Shown one piece after another: positions 44,929 to 52,916 of a stretch of 64,000 nucleotides of DNA. The DNA is from Cytobacillus firmus (GTDB taxonomy: Bacteria; Bacillota; Bacilli; Bacillales; Cytobacillaceae), in the NCBI RefSeq assembly GCF_023657595.1, contig NZ_CP098323.1:2070001-2134000 (forward strand), in the 5' to 3' direction. The notes under the pieces were generated by a model. It was not told where the DNA came from. It saw only the letters and a program-made list of their open reading frames with translations, and ran no database searches. The translations under genes were made by a program, and so were the position numbers. Position 1 is the first letter of the stretch; each line of letters opens with the position of its first letter.

Positions 44929-45879
44929 TTGAATAGATTAACAGACATATTAAATATTAAATATCCAATTATTCAGGGCGGCATGGGGAATATAAGCAAT
45001 GCCATTTTAACAGCGGCCGTTTCGGAAGCCGGCGGGCTGGGCACGATCGGAGCAGGAACAATGCTTCCTGAGGATGTTGAAAGAATAATTGAGGAAACTA
45101 AGAGTTTAACAGATAAGCCATTTGCTGTTAACGTTGCATTAAGTGTCTCCCCATATGTAAAGGAAATTCTTTCTCTTGTCATTAAGCATAAGGTTCCTGC
45201 AGTTTCCCTTTCGGCCGGAAACCCTGCTCCTTTTATTCCAAAGCTTCATGAGAATGGGGTGAAGGTCATAACTGTTGCTGCTTCCGTAAGACAGGCGATG
45301 AAAGCAGAGGCAGCAGGAGCTGATATCATTGCGGCGGAAGGGTATGAGGCAGCAGGAATCAATAGTGCTCTTGAAACGACTACACTCGTATTGATTCCTC
45401 AAATAATAGGCAATGTCGCAGTCCCGGTAGTGGCAGCAGGAGGAATCGGCGATGGCAAAGGGCTTGCTGCCATGCTTGCACTGGGGGCGAGCGGTGTTCA
45501 AATGGGCACCAGATTCATAGCAACCAAAGAAGCGCCATTTCATCCGGAATATAAAAAGAAAATCATTGAAGCATCTGATCATGAAACCCTTATAGTGGGA
45601 CGTTCAGTAGGCAGAATTCGAAGAGTTCTTTCCACCGGTTATGCCAATAAATTATTAGGTTACGAAAAACAAGGGATTTCTATTGATGAGTTTAATAAAC
45701 TCACTTCTGAAGACTATCATAAAATTGGAGCGATAAATGGAAACGGTGACGAAGGTTTTATGAACAGCGGCCAGATAGCCGGCCTGATTTCCGATCTGCC
45801 AAGCGTAAAGGAGCTCTTGGATAAGATGATAGAGGATGCTGATCTTCAGCTCCAAAAGGCTAATAAGCTATTAAACTAG
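44929..45879 (+). CDS. FMN-dependent nitronate monooxygenase / FabK-like protein
   Basis: 316 residues, TIM-barrel: IKYPIIQGGMGNISNAILTAAVSEAGGLGTIGAG, VSLSAGNPAPFIP, ADIIAAEGYEAAGINS and phosphate-binding VPVVAAGGIGDGKGLAAMLALGASGVQMGTRFIATKEA. The family covers nitronate monooxygenases and enoyl-ACP reductase II; the EGYEAAG where nitronate enzymes have the catalytic His-containing QGxEAGGH leaves the activity open. TTG start after AAGGAGG. Single gene with terminator, in the aromatic block but of unclear link. Confidence 0.8.
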   Translation: MNRLTDILNIKYPIIQGGMGNISNAILTAAVSEAGGLGTIGAGTMLPEDVERIIEETKSLTDKPFAVNVALSVSPYVKEILSLVIKHKVPAVSLSAGNPAPFIPKLHENGVKVITVAASVRQAMKAEAAGADIIAAEGYEAAGINSALETTTLVLIPQIIGNVAVPVVAAGGIGDGKGLAAMLALGASGVQMGTRFIATKEAPFHPEYKKKIIEASDHETLIVGRSVGRIRRVLSTGYANKLLGYEKQGISIDEFNKLTSEDYHKIGAINGNGDEGFMNSGQIAGLISDLPSVKELLDKMIEDADLQLQKANKLLN

Positions 45880-45912
45880 CAAGCAGGTTTTAAACACCTG
45901 CTTGCTTTTTTA
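45878..45912 (+). terminator. Rho-independent terminator
   Basis: AGCAAGCAGGT (45878-45888) and ACCTGCTTGCT (45896-45906), then TTTTTAT. Confidence 0.87.
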
Positions 45913-45954
45913 TAAAGATGATTTATTAAAATATATCAAATTTTTAGAATATTA

Positions 45955-45984
45955 TTGACACTCTCGGGTTCCGGGTGATAATAT
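45955..45984 (+). promoter_or_regulatory. Promoter of the TrpXYZ-type importer
   Basis: TTGACA (45955-45960) with GATAAT (45977-45982, 16-base spacer) or TAATAT (45979-45984, 18). Confidence 0.6.
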
Positions 45985-46002
45985 AACGTTGTATTTACGA
46001 TA
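45984..46002. promoter_or_regulatory. Candidate aromatic-regulon operator (importer)
   Basis: TAACG-TTGTATTTA-CGATA, directly after the -10, where a repressor would block initiation. Confidence 0.48.
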
Positions 46003-46019
46003 TCTAAAGTAAATATCAT

Positions 46020-46041
46020 ATAAATGGTAAAAACCATTTAT
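46020..46041. repeat. Inverted repeat in importer leader
   Basis: ATAAATGGT-AAAA-ACCATTTAT, nine-base perfect arms; possible second operator or leader hairpin. A further hairpin, CTATCAG-CAAG-CTGATAG, lies at 46080-46097. Confidence 0.5.
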
Positions 46042-46052
46042 TTACTTCAACA

Positions 46053-46066
46053 TGTAAGCGTATACA
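46053..46066 (+). promoter_or_regulatory. CcpA-type cre site, importer leader
   Basis: TGTAAGCGTATACA fits TGNAARCGNWWNCA at every position; downstream of the promoter, so a roadblock-type site. Confidence 0.7.
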
Positions 46067-46126
46067 TAAGGTGTGTAAGCTATCAGCAAGCTGATAGTTA
46101 AATAAAGTAGTATAGGGGGTCATATA

Positions 46127-47140
46127 ATGAAAAAATCGTTGAAAGCTTTTTCTTTATTAATGGCTGCAGGCATGCTTGTTTTGAGCGGCTGCGGACAGGA
46201 GAAATCCAGTGGTTCTTCTTCAGAAGGTAATGAAAAGAAGCAGCAGTACACAATTGGCATTACACAATTTGTCGAGCATCCTTCCCTGGATGCAGCGACA
46301 GAGGGATTTAAAAAAGCTTTGGAAGATGAGGGATTTAAAGAAGGCGATAATGTAAAATTTGATTTCCAAAATGCTCAGGCGGATATGAACAATACCCAGA
46401 CGATCGCTAATAATTTTGTCGGTGATAAAGTAGATATGATTTTTGCAAATGCTACTCCAAGTGCTGTTAGTGCTCTTAATGCGACTAAAGATATTCCAAT
46501 TCTCTTTACATCTGTTACAGATCCTGTTGGAGCCGGTCTTGTTGAATCATTTGATCAGCCTGGAGACAATATTACAGGCACAACAGATAACCACCCGGAA
46601 GGAACGGCAAAAACGATTGATTTTATGATTGATGAAGCGGGTGTTAAAAATATTGGCATCATCTACAATTCCGGAGAGCAAAATTCCGAGGTTCAGGTTA
46701 AACAGGTGAAAGATCTTGCAGAACCAAAAGGAGCCAAGATTGTTGAAGCCTCTGTTTCAACCTCTGCAGAAGTAAAACAGGCTGCCGACTCCCTTGTTGG
46801 AAGGGTGGATGCCATCTATATCCCTACGGATAATACAGTTGTGTCTGCTTTGGAATCGGTTATCTCTGTCGCTGACAGCAAAAAAATTCCTTTATTCGTC
46901 GGTGAGCTTGATTCCATGAAACGCGGAGCTATAGCAGCCAGCGGATTCAACTACTTTGATCTTGGTTACCAGACAGGCAAAATGGCAGCTGAGATCTTAA
47001 AAGGAAACAAAAAGCCTTCTGAAATTCCGGTTGAGCTTCCTGGAAGCCTGAAACTGGTCATCAATAAAAAAGCAGCTGAAGCACAGGGACTGGAAGTAAA
47101 AGAGGAATGGGCTGATTTCGCAGAGTTCCATGAAGAGTAG
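46127..47140 (+). CDS. ABC importer lipoprotein, TrpX type
   Basis: 337 residues. Lipoprotein signal MKKSLKAFSLLMAAGMLVLSGCGQ, mature Cys near 22. The two-lobed periplasmic-binding fold of the ABC_sub_bind (TrpX-like) family: YTIGITQFVEHPSLDAATEGFKKAL, MIFANATPSAVSALNAT, DIPILFTSVTDPVGAGLV, NIGIIYNSGEQNSEVQVK, LFVGELDSMKRGAIAASG. In streptococci TrpX binds tryptophan. Given its neighbours, phenylalanine, tyrosine or their keto acids are plausible ligands here; that is inference. AGGGGGTC precedes ATG. Confidence 0.88.
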   Translation: MKKSLKAFSLLMAAGMLVLSGCGQEKSSGSSSEGNEKKQQYTIGITQFVEHPSLDAATEGFKKALEDEGFKEGDNVKFDFQNAQADMNNTQTIANNFVGDKVDMIFANATPSAVSALNATKDIPILFTSVTDPVGAGLVESFDQPGDNITGTTDNHPEGTAKTIDFMIDEAGVKNIGIIYNSGEQNSEVQVKQVKDLAEPKGAKIVEASVSTSAEVKQAADSLVGRVDAIYIPTDNTVVSALESVISVADSKKIPLFVGELDSMKRGAIAASGFNYFDLGYQTGKMAAEILKGNKKPSEIPVELPGSLKLVINKKAAEAQGLEVKEEWADFAEFHEE

Positions 47141-47148
47141 GAAAATCC

Positions 47149-47186
47149 GCCGGCTGGAAATGCAAATATCCGGCCGGCTGCTTTTT
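47149..47186 (+). terminator. Intercistronic hairpin, importer operon
   Basis: GCCGGCTGG and CCGGCCGGC arms (one T-G pair), then TGCTTTTT. Likely partial terminator or mRNA-protecting stem that lets more binding protein than permease be made. Confidence 0.6.
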
Positions 47187-47218
47187 AAGCTAAAACAAAA
47201 TAAAGGGTGTGATTCTTA

Positions 47219-48250
47219 GTGTTTACAGCGATATTCGGTGCATTCGAGTCAGGGGTTATCTACGCAATTATGGCACTTGGAGTATATCTTTCGTTCAGGG
47301 TCCTGGACTTTCCGGATTTAACGGTCGATGGAAGCTTTGTGACTGGAGCAGCTGTAGCTGCAACCATGATTGTCAGCGGGGCTAATCCTTTTCTTGCTAC
47401 GGTCACTGCATTATTTGCTGGTTTTATTGCCGGCTGCCTAACGGGTATTATTCATACTTTTGGAAAAATTAATGCTCTGTTATCTGGAATCCTGATGATG
47501 ATTGCCCTGTATTCGATAAACCTTCGTATCATGGGTAAATCAAATGTTCCTCTCCTGAACACAGAAACAGCCATTACACATGTAAGAGATTTTTGGGATA
47601 AAACAGGAATCGATTCTTTTTTCAATTCTATTTTGTCCATGGTAGGGCTGGGCGACAGCCTCCCGAGAACATGGGGCATTATTCTCTTTATGCTGGTTGT
47701 CACATTGGCTATAAAATTTTTGACAGATCGCTTTCTTCAGACTGAGATTGGTTTAGCTTTAAGGGCTACTGGTGACAACAAGAGGATGATCCGCAGTCTT
47801 TCTGCCAATACCAACATGATGGTGATTTTGGGGCTTGGCCTTTCCAATGCAATGGTCGCTTTCTCAGGAGCACTGATTGCCCAGCAGGGCGGATTCGCCG
47901 ATGTTGGTATGGGTATCGGAATGATTATTATCGGACTGGCTTCAGTTATTATCGGTGAAGCCTTGTTTGGAACAAAAACAATTGCCAGAACGACTTTAGC
48001 GGTCATTGGCGGAGCAATTATCTATCGTATCGTGGTTACTATGGCGCTAAGGGTAGAGTTCCTTGAGCCGGGTGATATGAAGCTGATTACAGCAACTATC
48101 GTCATCCTTGCATTAATAATGCCGAAGATTATTGACCGCACGAAGGAGAAGAAACGGAAAGCTAAAAGACTGGCAGGAAGCATGAACATAAGTGAATTGC
48201 CATCAGGCAGAAAGGGTGAGACTGGTGCTGCAATTAAATCAGATTCATAA
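47219..48250 (+). CDS. ABC importer permease, TrpY type
   Basis: 343 residues, about eight to nine membrane segments, with FESGVIYAIMALGVYLSFRVLDFPDLTVDGSFVTGAA at the start and the coupling-loop region FLQTEIGLALRATGDNKRMIRSLSANTNMMVILGLGLSNAMVAFSGAL, typical of TrpY/LivH-like permeases. GTG start after AAAGGGTGTG. Overlaps the ATPase gene by 26 bases. Confidence 0.88.
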   Translation: MFTAIFGAFESGVIYAIMALGVYLSFRVLDFPDLTVDGSFVTGAAVAATMIVSGANPFLATVTALFAGFIAGCLTGIIHTFGKINALLSGILMMIALYSINLRIMGKSNVPLLNTETAITHVRDFWDKTGIDSFFNSILSMVGLGDSLPRTWGIILFMLVVTLAIKFLTDRFLQTEIGLALRATGDNKRMIRSLSANTNMMVILGLGLSNAMVAFSGALIAQQGGFADVGMGIGMIIIGLASVIIGEALFGTKTIARTTLAVIGGAIIYRIVVTMALRVEFLEPGDMKLITATIVILALIMPKIIDRTKEKKRKAKRLAGSMNISELPSGRKGETGAAIKSDS

Positions 48251-49019
48251 AGTCTTCAATGAAGGGACACCAGATGAAAAGATTGCACTTGATACGATCA
48301 ATCTAACATTGAATGAGGGAGACTTTGTCACAGTCATCGGAAGTAATGGGGCAGGGAAATCCACTTTAATGAATATTATTTCGGGCGTCATGATACCTGA
48401 TGTGGGGTCTGTGTTTATCGACAGTCAAAATGTCACAGGCATGTCGGAATATAACCGGGCAAAGCTTATAGGCAGGGTTTTTCAGGATCCGATGGCTGGC
48501 ACTGCCCCGTCCATGACAATTGAAGAAAATCTGGCCATGGCGTTTTCAAGGAATAAAACAAGAACATTACGAAAAGGTGTGACGAAAAAGCGCAGGGATT
48601 ATTTCCGTGAAGTTCTTGAAAGCCTTCATCTTGGCCTTGAAGACCGTTTAAATGCTAAGGTCGGTTTATTATCAGGAGGAGAACGGCAGGCACTTTCATT
48701 ATTAATGGCAACCTTCACAGAGCCTTCCATTCTTTTGCTGGATGAACATACAGCTGCCCTCGACCCGGCACGTGCAGAGCTTATTACAAATCTCACAAAA
48801 GAAATTGTTCAAAAGTATAATTTAACAACCTTAATGGTCACACATAATATGCAGCAGGCGCTGGATTTAGGAAACAGACTGATTATGATGGATAAAGGCC
48901 AGATTATACTTGAAGTAGATGATGGACAGAAACAGCATTTGACAATTGAACAGCTGTTGAATGAATTTCAGCGAATCCGCGGAACAAAAATGGCAAGTGA
49001 TCGTGCACTGCTTTCTTAA
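48225..49019 (+). CDS. ABC importer ATPase, TrpZ type
   Basis: 264 residues from GTG 48225 (AAAGGGTGA upstream; GTG 48216 possible). Walker A IGSNGAGKSTL, Q-loop FQDPMAGTAPSMTIEENL, signature LLSGGERQALSLLM, Walker B SILLLDEHTAALDP (Glu followed by His as in the family), switch MVTHN. Powers the importer encoded just upstream. A terminator follows. Confidence 0.9.
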   Translation: MLQLNQIHKVFNEGTPDEKIALDTINLTLNEGDFVTVIGSNGAGKSTLMNIISGVMIPDVGSVFIDSQNVTGMSEYNRAKLIGRVFQDPMAGTAPSMTIEENLAMAFSRNKTRTLRKGVTKKRRDYFREVLESLHLGLEDRLNAKVGLLSGGERQALSLLMATFTEPSILLLDEHTAALDPARAELITNLTKEIVQKYNLTTLMVTHNMQQALDLGNRLIMMDKGQIILEVDDGQKQHLTIEQLLNEFQRIRGTKMASDRALLS

Positions 49020-49025
49020 AATAAT

Positions 49026-49061
49026 AAAAAGGATTAGCCAATTTGCCGGTTAATCCTTTTT
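49026..49061 (+). terminator. Terminator of the importer operon
   Basis: AAAAAGGATTA and TAATCCTTTTT arms with a GC-containing loop. Confidence 0.85.
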
Positions 49062-49104
49062 ACATGGATCAAATCAAAAGAATTTTTAAAGTTTTTACAA
49101 TTTA

Positions 49105-49134
49105 TTGACTATTCATTTAACGTAATGGTATCAT
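49105..49134 (+). promoter_or_regulatory. Promoter of the thioesterase/PheDH unit
   Basis: TTGACT (49105-49110), 18-base spacer, TATCAT (49129-49134). Confidence 0.55.
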
Positions 49135-49152
49135 ATCGTTAAATAAACGTCA
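49134..49152. promoter_or_regulatory. Candidate aromatic-regulon operator (thioesterase/PheDH)
   Basis: TATCG-TTAAATAAA-CGTCA begins where the -10 ends; a second TAACG half-site is inside the promoter spacer at 49118-49122. Confidence 0.42.
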
Positions 49153-49184
49153 TACATATTTATAATCAAAAAGGGAGGGGTGTT

Positions 49185-49574
49185 ATGAAACCTGGGCTGC
49201 AAATTGGGAACCAGGCAGTTATCCGTGCAGTGGTCTCACCTGAAATGTTCGCACAATTTGAAGGAGAGGTCATTCATCCTGTCTATTCCACTGTAACCAT
49301 GATCTATCACATGGAGTGGGCCTCCCGACTCCTGATCACCCCCTATTTGGATGAGGAAGAAGAAGGGATGGGTGGAGCTGTTTCTGCCAGGCATTTATCT
49401 CCGTCACCTGAAGGATCCTCCATTGTTATAACAGCTACCGTATCCAAGCTGGAAGGAAATTCAGTTTACTCAACTGTATCCGTCCATAATGGAGAAAACC
49501 TTGCTGGCGAAGGTGAAGTCAAACAGGTGATTCTGAAGAAAAGCAGGATTGCACAGTTGTTAAAGAAAGATTAA
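49185..49574 (+). CDS. FlK-type hotdog thioesterase
   Basis: 129 residues. The pattern VYSTVTMIYHMEWASRLLITPYLDEEEEGMGGAVSARHLSPSPEGSSIVITATVSKLEG follows fluoroacetyl-CoA thioesterase FlK: small residue/Thr before the hydrophobic helix, Glu in MEWA, then a His in ARHLSPSP. FlK-type proteins hydrolyse small or activated acyl-CoAs. Here it leads the PheDH unit and may stand in for PaaI, which frees CoA from dead-end ring-hydroxylated CoA esters. AGGGAGGGG precedes ATG. Confidence 0.78.
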   Translation: MKPGLQIGNQAVIRAVVSPEMFAQFEGEVIHPVYSTVTMIYHMEWASRLLITPYLDEEEEGMGGAVSARHLSPSPEGSSIVITATVSKLEGNSVYSTVSVHNGENLAGEGEVKQVILKKSRIAQLLKKD

Positions 49575-49624
49575 AAGAATAGCAGTATCAGAGTTACAAA
49601 AAAGGGATTTTAATTAAATTATAT

Positions 49625-49638
49625 TGTAAGCGCTACCA
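49625..49638 (+). promoter_or_regulatory. CcpA-type cre site before phenylalanine dehydrogenase
   Basis: TGTAAGCGCTACCA matches TGNAARCGNWWNCA throughout, 21 bases before the start codon; predicts glucose repression of phenylalanine breakdown. Confidence 0.68.
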
Positions 49639-49658
49639 TATATAAAGGGGAGAACGAA

Positions 49659-50768
49659 ATGACAGATATGTTTCAAAAAATTAAAGACCATGAACAGGTC
49701 GTATTCTGCAACGATGAATCTACCGGACTAAAGGCAATCATTGCTATCCACAGCACAAGGCTGGGGCCGGCATTGGGAGGCTGCCGCATGTTTCCGTATA
49801 AAAGCGTTGATGATGCCCTTGAGGATGTCCTCCGATTATCAAAAGGCATGACCTATAAATGTGCGGCTAGTGATTGTGACTTCGGAGGCGGGAAGGCTGT
49901 CATTATCGGGGATCCATTAAAAGATAAAACACCTGAGCTGTTCCGTGCTTTTGGCCAATTTGTTGAATCATTGAACGGACGCTTCTATACAGGAACAGAC
50001 ATGGGTACTTCTACAGAGGATTTCGTTCATGCACTAAAGGAAACGAATTGCATTGTGGGGGTTGATGAGGTTTATGGGGGAAGCGGCGATTCTTCTGTAC
50101 CAACAGCGCAGGGTGTTATTTACGGCCTCCAGGCAACAAATAAAGCACTGAGCGGAACAGACGACCTTTCAGGCAAGAGTTATGCCATTCAGGGACTTGG
50201 CAAAGTGGGGTATAAAGTCGCAGAAAGGCTGCTGGAGGAAGGGGCAGATTTATTTGTGACAGATATCAGCCAGCAGGCAATCGACCAGCTCCTCAGCAAG
50301 GCGAAAGAAATTGGTGCCGGTGTGAAGGTTTTATCCAGCAATGAGATATATGAGGCCGAGGCAGACTTTTTTGTTCCTTGTGCAATGGGAGGCATCATTA
50401 ATGATGACACAATCGACTTGCTTAAAGTAAAAGCAATTGTAGGCTCTGCCAATAACCAGCTAATGGATATACGCCATGGCCAAATCCTAAAAGATAAGGG
50501 AATTTTATACGCACCTGATTATATTGTAAATGCAGGGGGATTAATCCAGGTCGCAGATGAATTATATACACCTAATAAAGAAAGGGTACTCCGCAAAACG
50601 AAAGCTATTTATAACTCTCTTCTGAACATCTACGAACATGCTGAAGCAAATGGAATTACAACAGTTGAAGCATCCAACCAATTCTGCGAGAGCCGCATTG
50701 AAGCACGCACACGCAGAAACAGCTTTTTCTCCCATATGAAACGCCCGAAGTGGGCAGTAAGAACCTAA
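49659..50768 (+). CDS. pdh: Phenylalanine dehydrogenase
   Basis: 369 residues. Glu/Leu/Phe/Val dehydrogenase superfamily: [12 protein letters not shown], catalytic-Lys regions [27 protein letters not shown], Rossmann [39 protein letters not shown] and GSANNQL. The details [43 protein letters not shown] and the end [13 protein letters not shown] are those of Bacillus phenylalanine dehydrogenase, not leucine dehydrogenase (which has GLNLGGGKTVI and SSGNPSPVTAYGV). It deaminates Phe to phenylpyruvate with NAD. AAAGGGG precedes ATG. Confidence 0.9.
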   Translation: MTDMFQKIKDHEQVVFCNDESTGLKAIIAIHSTRLGPALGGCRMFPYKSVDDALEDVLRLSKGMTYKCAASDCDFGGGKAVIIGDPLKDKTPELFRAFGQFVESLNGRFYTGTDMGTSTEDFVHALKETNCIVGVDEVYGGSGDSSVPTAQGVIYGLQATNKALSGTDDLSGKSYAIQGLGKVGYKVAERLLEEGADLFVTDISQQAIDQLLSKAKEIGAGVKVLSSNEIYEAEADFFVPCAMGGIINDDTIDLLKVKAIVGSANNQLMDIRHGQILKDKGILYAPDYIVNAGGLIQVADELYTPNKERVLRKTKAIYNSLLNIYEHAEANGITTVEASNQFCESRIEARTRRNSFFSHMKRPKWAVRT

Positions 50769-50782
50769 TTTTTTTGCTTGGA

Positions 50783-50801
50783 TAACAATATTTGTACCGT
50801 A
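50783..50801. promoter_or_regulatory. Weak candidate aromatic-regulon operator (dehydrogenase complex)
   Basis: TAACA-ATATTTGTA-CCGTA agrees with the paaK copy at 14 of 19 positions but is not symmetric. Confidence 0.28.
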
Positions 50802-50842
50802 TAAAAGTTATTAAAATAATTTACCAGCCAAAGGGTGAGAAG

Positions 50843-51910
50843 ATGGAAAATCACTTTCCGATCAGGCGAATAATGAACGAAAATGGAACGATCATCAATT
50901 CTGATTATAAAGAAAAAGTAACTGAAAAGATCGTAAAAGAGTTTTATAGACATATGGTAAGAATCCGTACTTTTGACCGCAAAGCTATTTCACTTCAGCG
51001 GCAGGGCAGGATAGGCACATATGCTCCTTATGAAGGTCAGGAGGCTTCCCAGGTCGGAACTGCTGTTGCGCTGGGGGAGAGCGATTGGATGTTTCCTACC
51101 TATCGCGACCACGGAGCAGCTATGACCTTTGGCCACTCACTGCGAAACATCCTGTTGTTTTGGAACGGAAGAAATGAAGGGTGTGTGCCGCCTGACGGAA
51201 AGAAGATCTTCCCTCCAGGCATTCCGATTGCGACACAAATCCCTCATGCAGCAGGAGCTGCATTCGCAGAAAGGAAAAAAGGCACTGCCAATGCTGCTAT
51301 TGCTTATTTTGGTGATGGTGCAACCTCAGAGGGAGATTTCCATGAAGGCTTAAATTTTGCCAGCGTATTTAAAGCTCCGGTTGTCTTTTTTAATCAGAAC
51401 AATCAATACGCCATTTCTGTACCGCTTGAGAAGCAGATGAATACAAAAACGATTGCCCAGAAAGCCCTGGCATATGATATTCCAGGAGTCAGGATTGATG
51501 GGAATGATGTTTTCATGGTTTATTTTGAAACACTAAAAGCCTTAGAGCGGGCCCGTAAAGGTGAAGGGCCGACACTCATTGAAGCCATGACATGGAGATA
51601 TGGTGCACACACTACTGCAGATGACCCATCCAAATACCGCGATCAATCGGAAAGCAATAGCAGAAGACAGGAGACTGACCCTATTTTAAGGCTGGAACGC
51701 TGGATGAAAAATGAAGGAATATTTGATGAGATTTGGCAAAAGGCAATAGAAGAGGAAGCAGCAGCTGAAATAGACAAAGCTGTAGATGAAATGGAGGATT
51801 TTCCTCCTGTAGATCCTGCTGTTATTTTTGACTATGTCTTTGCTGAGCCTACTTGGCAAATCAAGCAGCAAAAAGAAGAGTATCTGAAGCTGATTGGAGG
51901 CGGCCGTTAA
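50843..51910 (+). CDS. 2-oxoacid dehydrogenase complex E1 alpha
   Basis: 355 residues from ATG 50843 (AAAGGGTGAG upstream). Thiamine-diphosphate motif GDGATSEGDFHEGLNFASVFKAPVVFFNQNN (GDG...NN) and YEGQEASQVGTAVAL, MFPTYRDHGAAMTFG; phosphate/phosphorylation-loop region YGAHTTADDPSKYR. Belongs to the PDH/BKDH E1 alpha type. Placed 75 bases after PheDH, it probably takes phenylpyruvate as its 2-oxoacid. The stop overlaps the E1 beta start (TAATG). Confidence 0.92.
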   Translation: MENHFPIRRIMNENGTIINSDYKEKVTEKIVKEFYRHMVRIRTFDRKAISLQRQGRIGTYAPYEGQEASQVGTAVALGESDWMFPTYRDHGAAMTFGHSLRNILLFWNGRNEGCVPPDGKKIFPPGIPIATQIPHAAGAAFAERKKGTANAAIAYFGDGATSEGDFHEGLNFASVFKAPVVFFNQNNQYAISVPLEKQMNTKTIAQKALAYDIPGVRIDGNDVFMVYFETLKALERARKGEGPTLIEAMTWRYGAHTTADDPSKYRDQSESNSRRQETDPILRLERWMKNEGIFDEIWQKAIEEEAAAEIDKAVDEMEDFPPVDPAVIFDYVFAEPTWQIKQQKEEYLKLIGGGR

Positions 51911-52905
51911 TGAAAACAGCAGTTGGAGCAAAAACCATGACATTAGTGCAAGCCATTACGGATGCTTTAGATACTATGCTGAATGAAAAGGAAGAGGTTT
52001 TGCTGCTGGGCGAGGATATCGGCAGGAACGGCGGAGTTTTCCGTGCAACCGATGGTCTCCAGGCTAAGTACGGCGAAGGCCGTGTTATCGATACGCCTTT
52101 AAGTGAAGCCGGTTTTGTCGGAGCGGGGATTGGAATGGCTGTGAATGGATTTTTACCGGTGATCGAAATTCAGTTTCTTGGCTTTATCTATCCTGCATAT
52201 GAACAGATCATGACCCATGCTTCAAGGCTCCGGATGCGGACAATGGGACATTTTACTGTTCCGATGGTAATAAGGGCTCCATATGGAGCGGGGGTTAGGG
52301 CTCCGGAAATTCACTGTGATTCAACAGAAGCTATTTTCACTCACATGCCCGGCATCAAGGTCGTCTGCCCATCCAGCCCTTATGACGCCAAAGGACTGCT
52401 GATTGCTGCGATTGAAGACCCGGATCCAGTTCTGTTTCTTGAGCCGATGCGCTGCTATCGTTCGGCCAGAGAGGAAGTGCCTGAAGGGAAGTATACAGTT
52501 GAAATAGGAAAAGGCAAAAAACTCATGGATGGGGACGATGTAACGGTCATCACGTGGGGAGCCATGGTGCCAGAGGCTATGAAAGCGGCAAAGCAGATGA
52601 AAGAAAATAACGTACATTGTGATGTAATTGATTTAAGAACCCTATTTCCACTGGATAAAGACATGATTGCAGAATCTGTCCAAAAGACAGGGAGAACAGT
52701 TATTGTCCATGAAGCTCATGCCACCGGCGGAGTCGGAAATGATGTGCTTGCCATCATTAATGATACATCCTTTTTATATCAGAAAGCACCTGTTGAACGG
52801 GTTACTGGATTTGATGCGCCAGTTCCATACTTTGGTTTTGAGGACCATTACCTGCCAACTCCGGCAAGGATTCAGCAGGCAATAGAAAAAGTAATGAAGT
52901 TTTAG
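51910..52905 (+). CDS. 2-oxoacid dehydrogenase complex E1 beta
   Basis: 331 residues from ATG 51910, sharing a base with the E1 alpha stop. Transketolase-like: LLGEDIGRNGGVFRATDGLQAKYG, DTPLSEAGFVGAGIGMAVNG, EIQFLGFIYPAYEQIMTHASRLRMRT, and C-terminal VIVHEAHATGGVGNDV. Completes the heterotetrameric E1 with the alpha subunit. Confidence 0.93.
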   Translation: MKTAVGAKTMTLVQAITDALDTMLNEKEEVLLLGEDIGRNGGVFRATDGLQAKYGEGRVIDTPLSEAGFVGAGIGMAVNGFLPVIEIQFLGFIYPAYEQIMTHASRLRMRTMGHFTVPMVIRAPYGAGVRAPEIHCDSTEAIFTHMPGIKVVCPSSPYDAKGLLIAAIEDPDPVLFLEPMRCYRSAREEVPEGKYTVEIGKGKKLMDGDDVTVITWGAMVPEAMKAAKQMKENNVHCDVIDLRTLFPLDKDMIAESVQKTGRTVIVHEAHATGGVGNDVLAIINDTSFLYQKAPVERVTGFDAPVPYFGFEDHYLPTPARIQQAIEKVMKF

Positions 52906-52916
52906 GAGGGGAAGCC

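Noticed and set aside
45910-46126. T-box riboswitch upstream of the TrpX-type gene
   Set aside because: The leader lacks a T-box core and a specifier stem-loop of usual length; only short hairpins and a cre site are there.
49659-50768. Leucine dehydrogenase for the gene at 49659
   Set aside because: The residues around the substrate site ([34 protein letters not shown] end) follow Bacillus phenylalanine dehydrogenase; leucine dehydrogenase has different versions of these.
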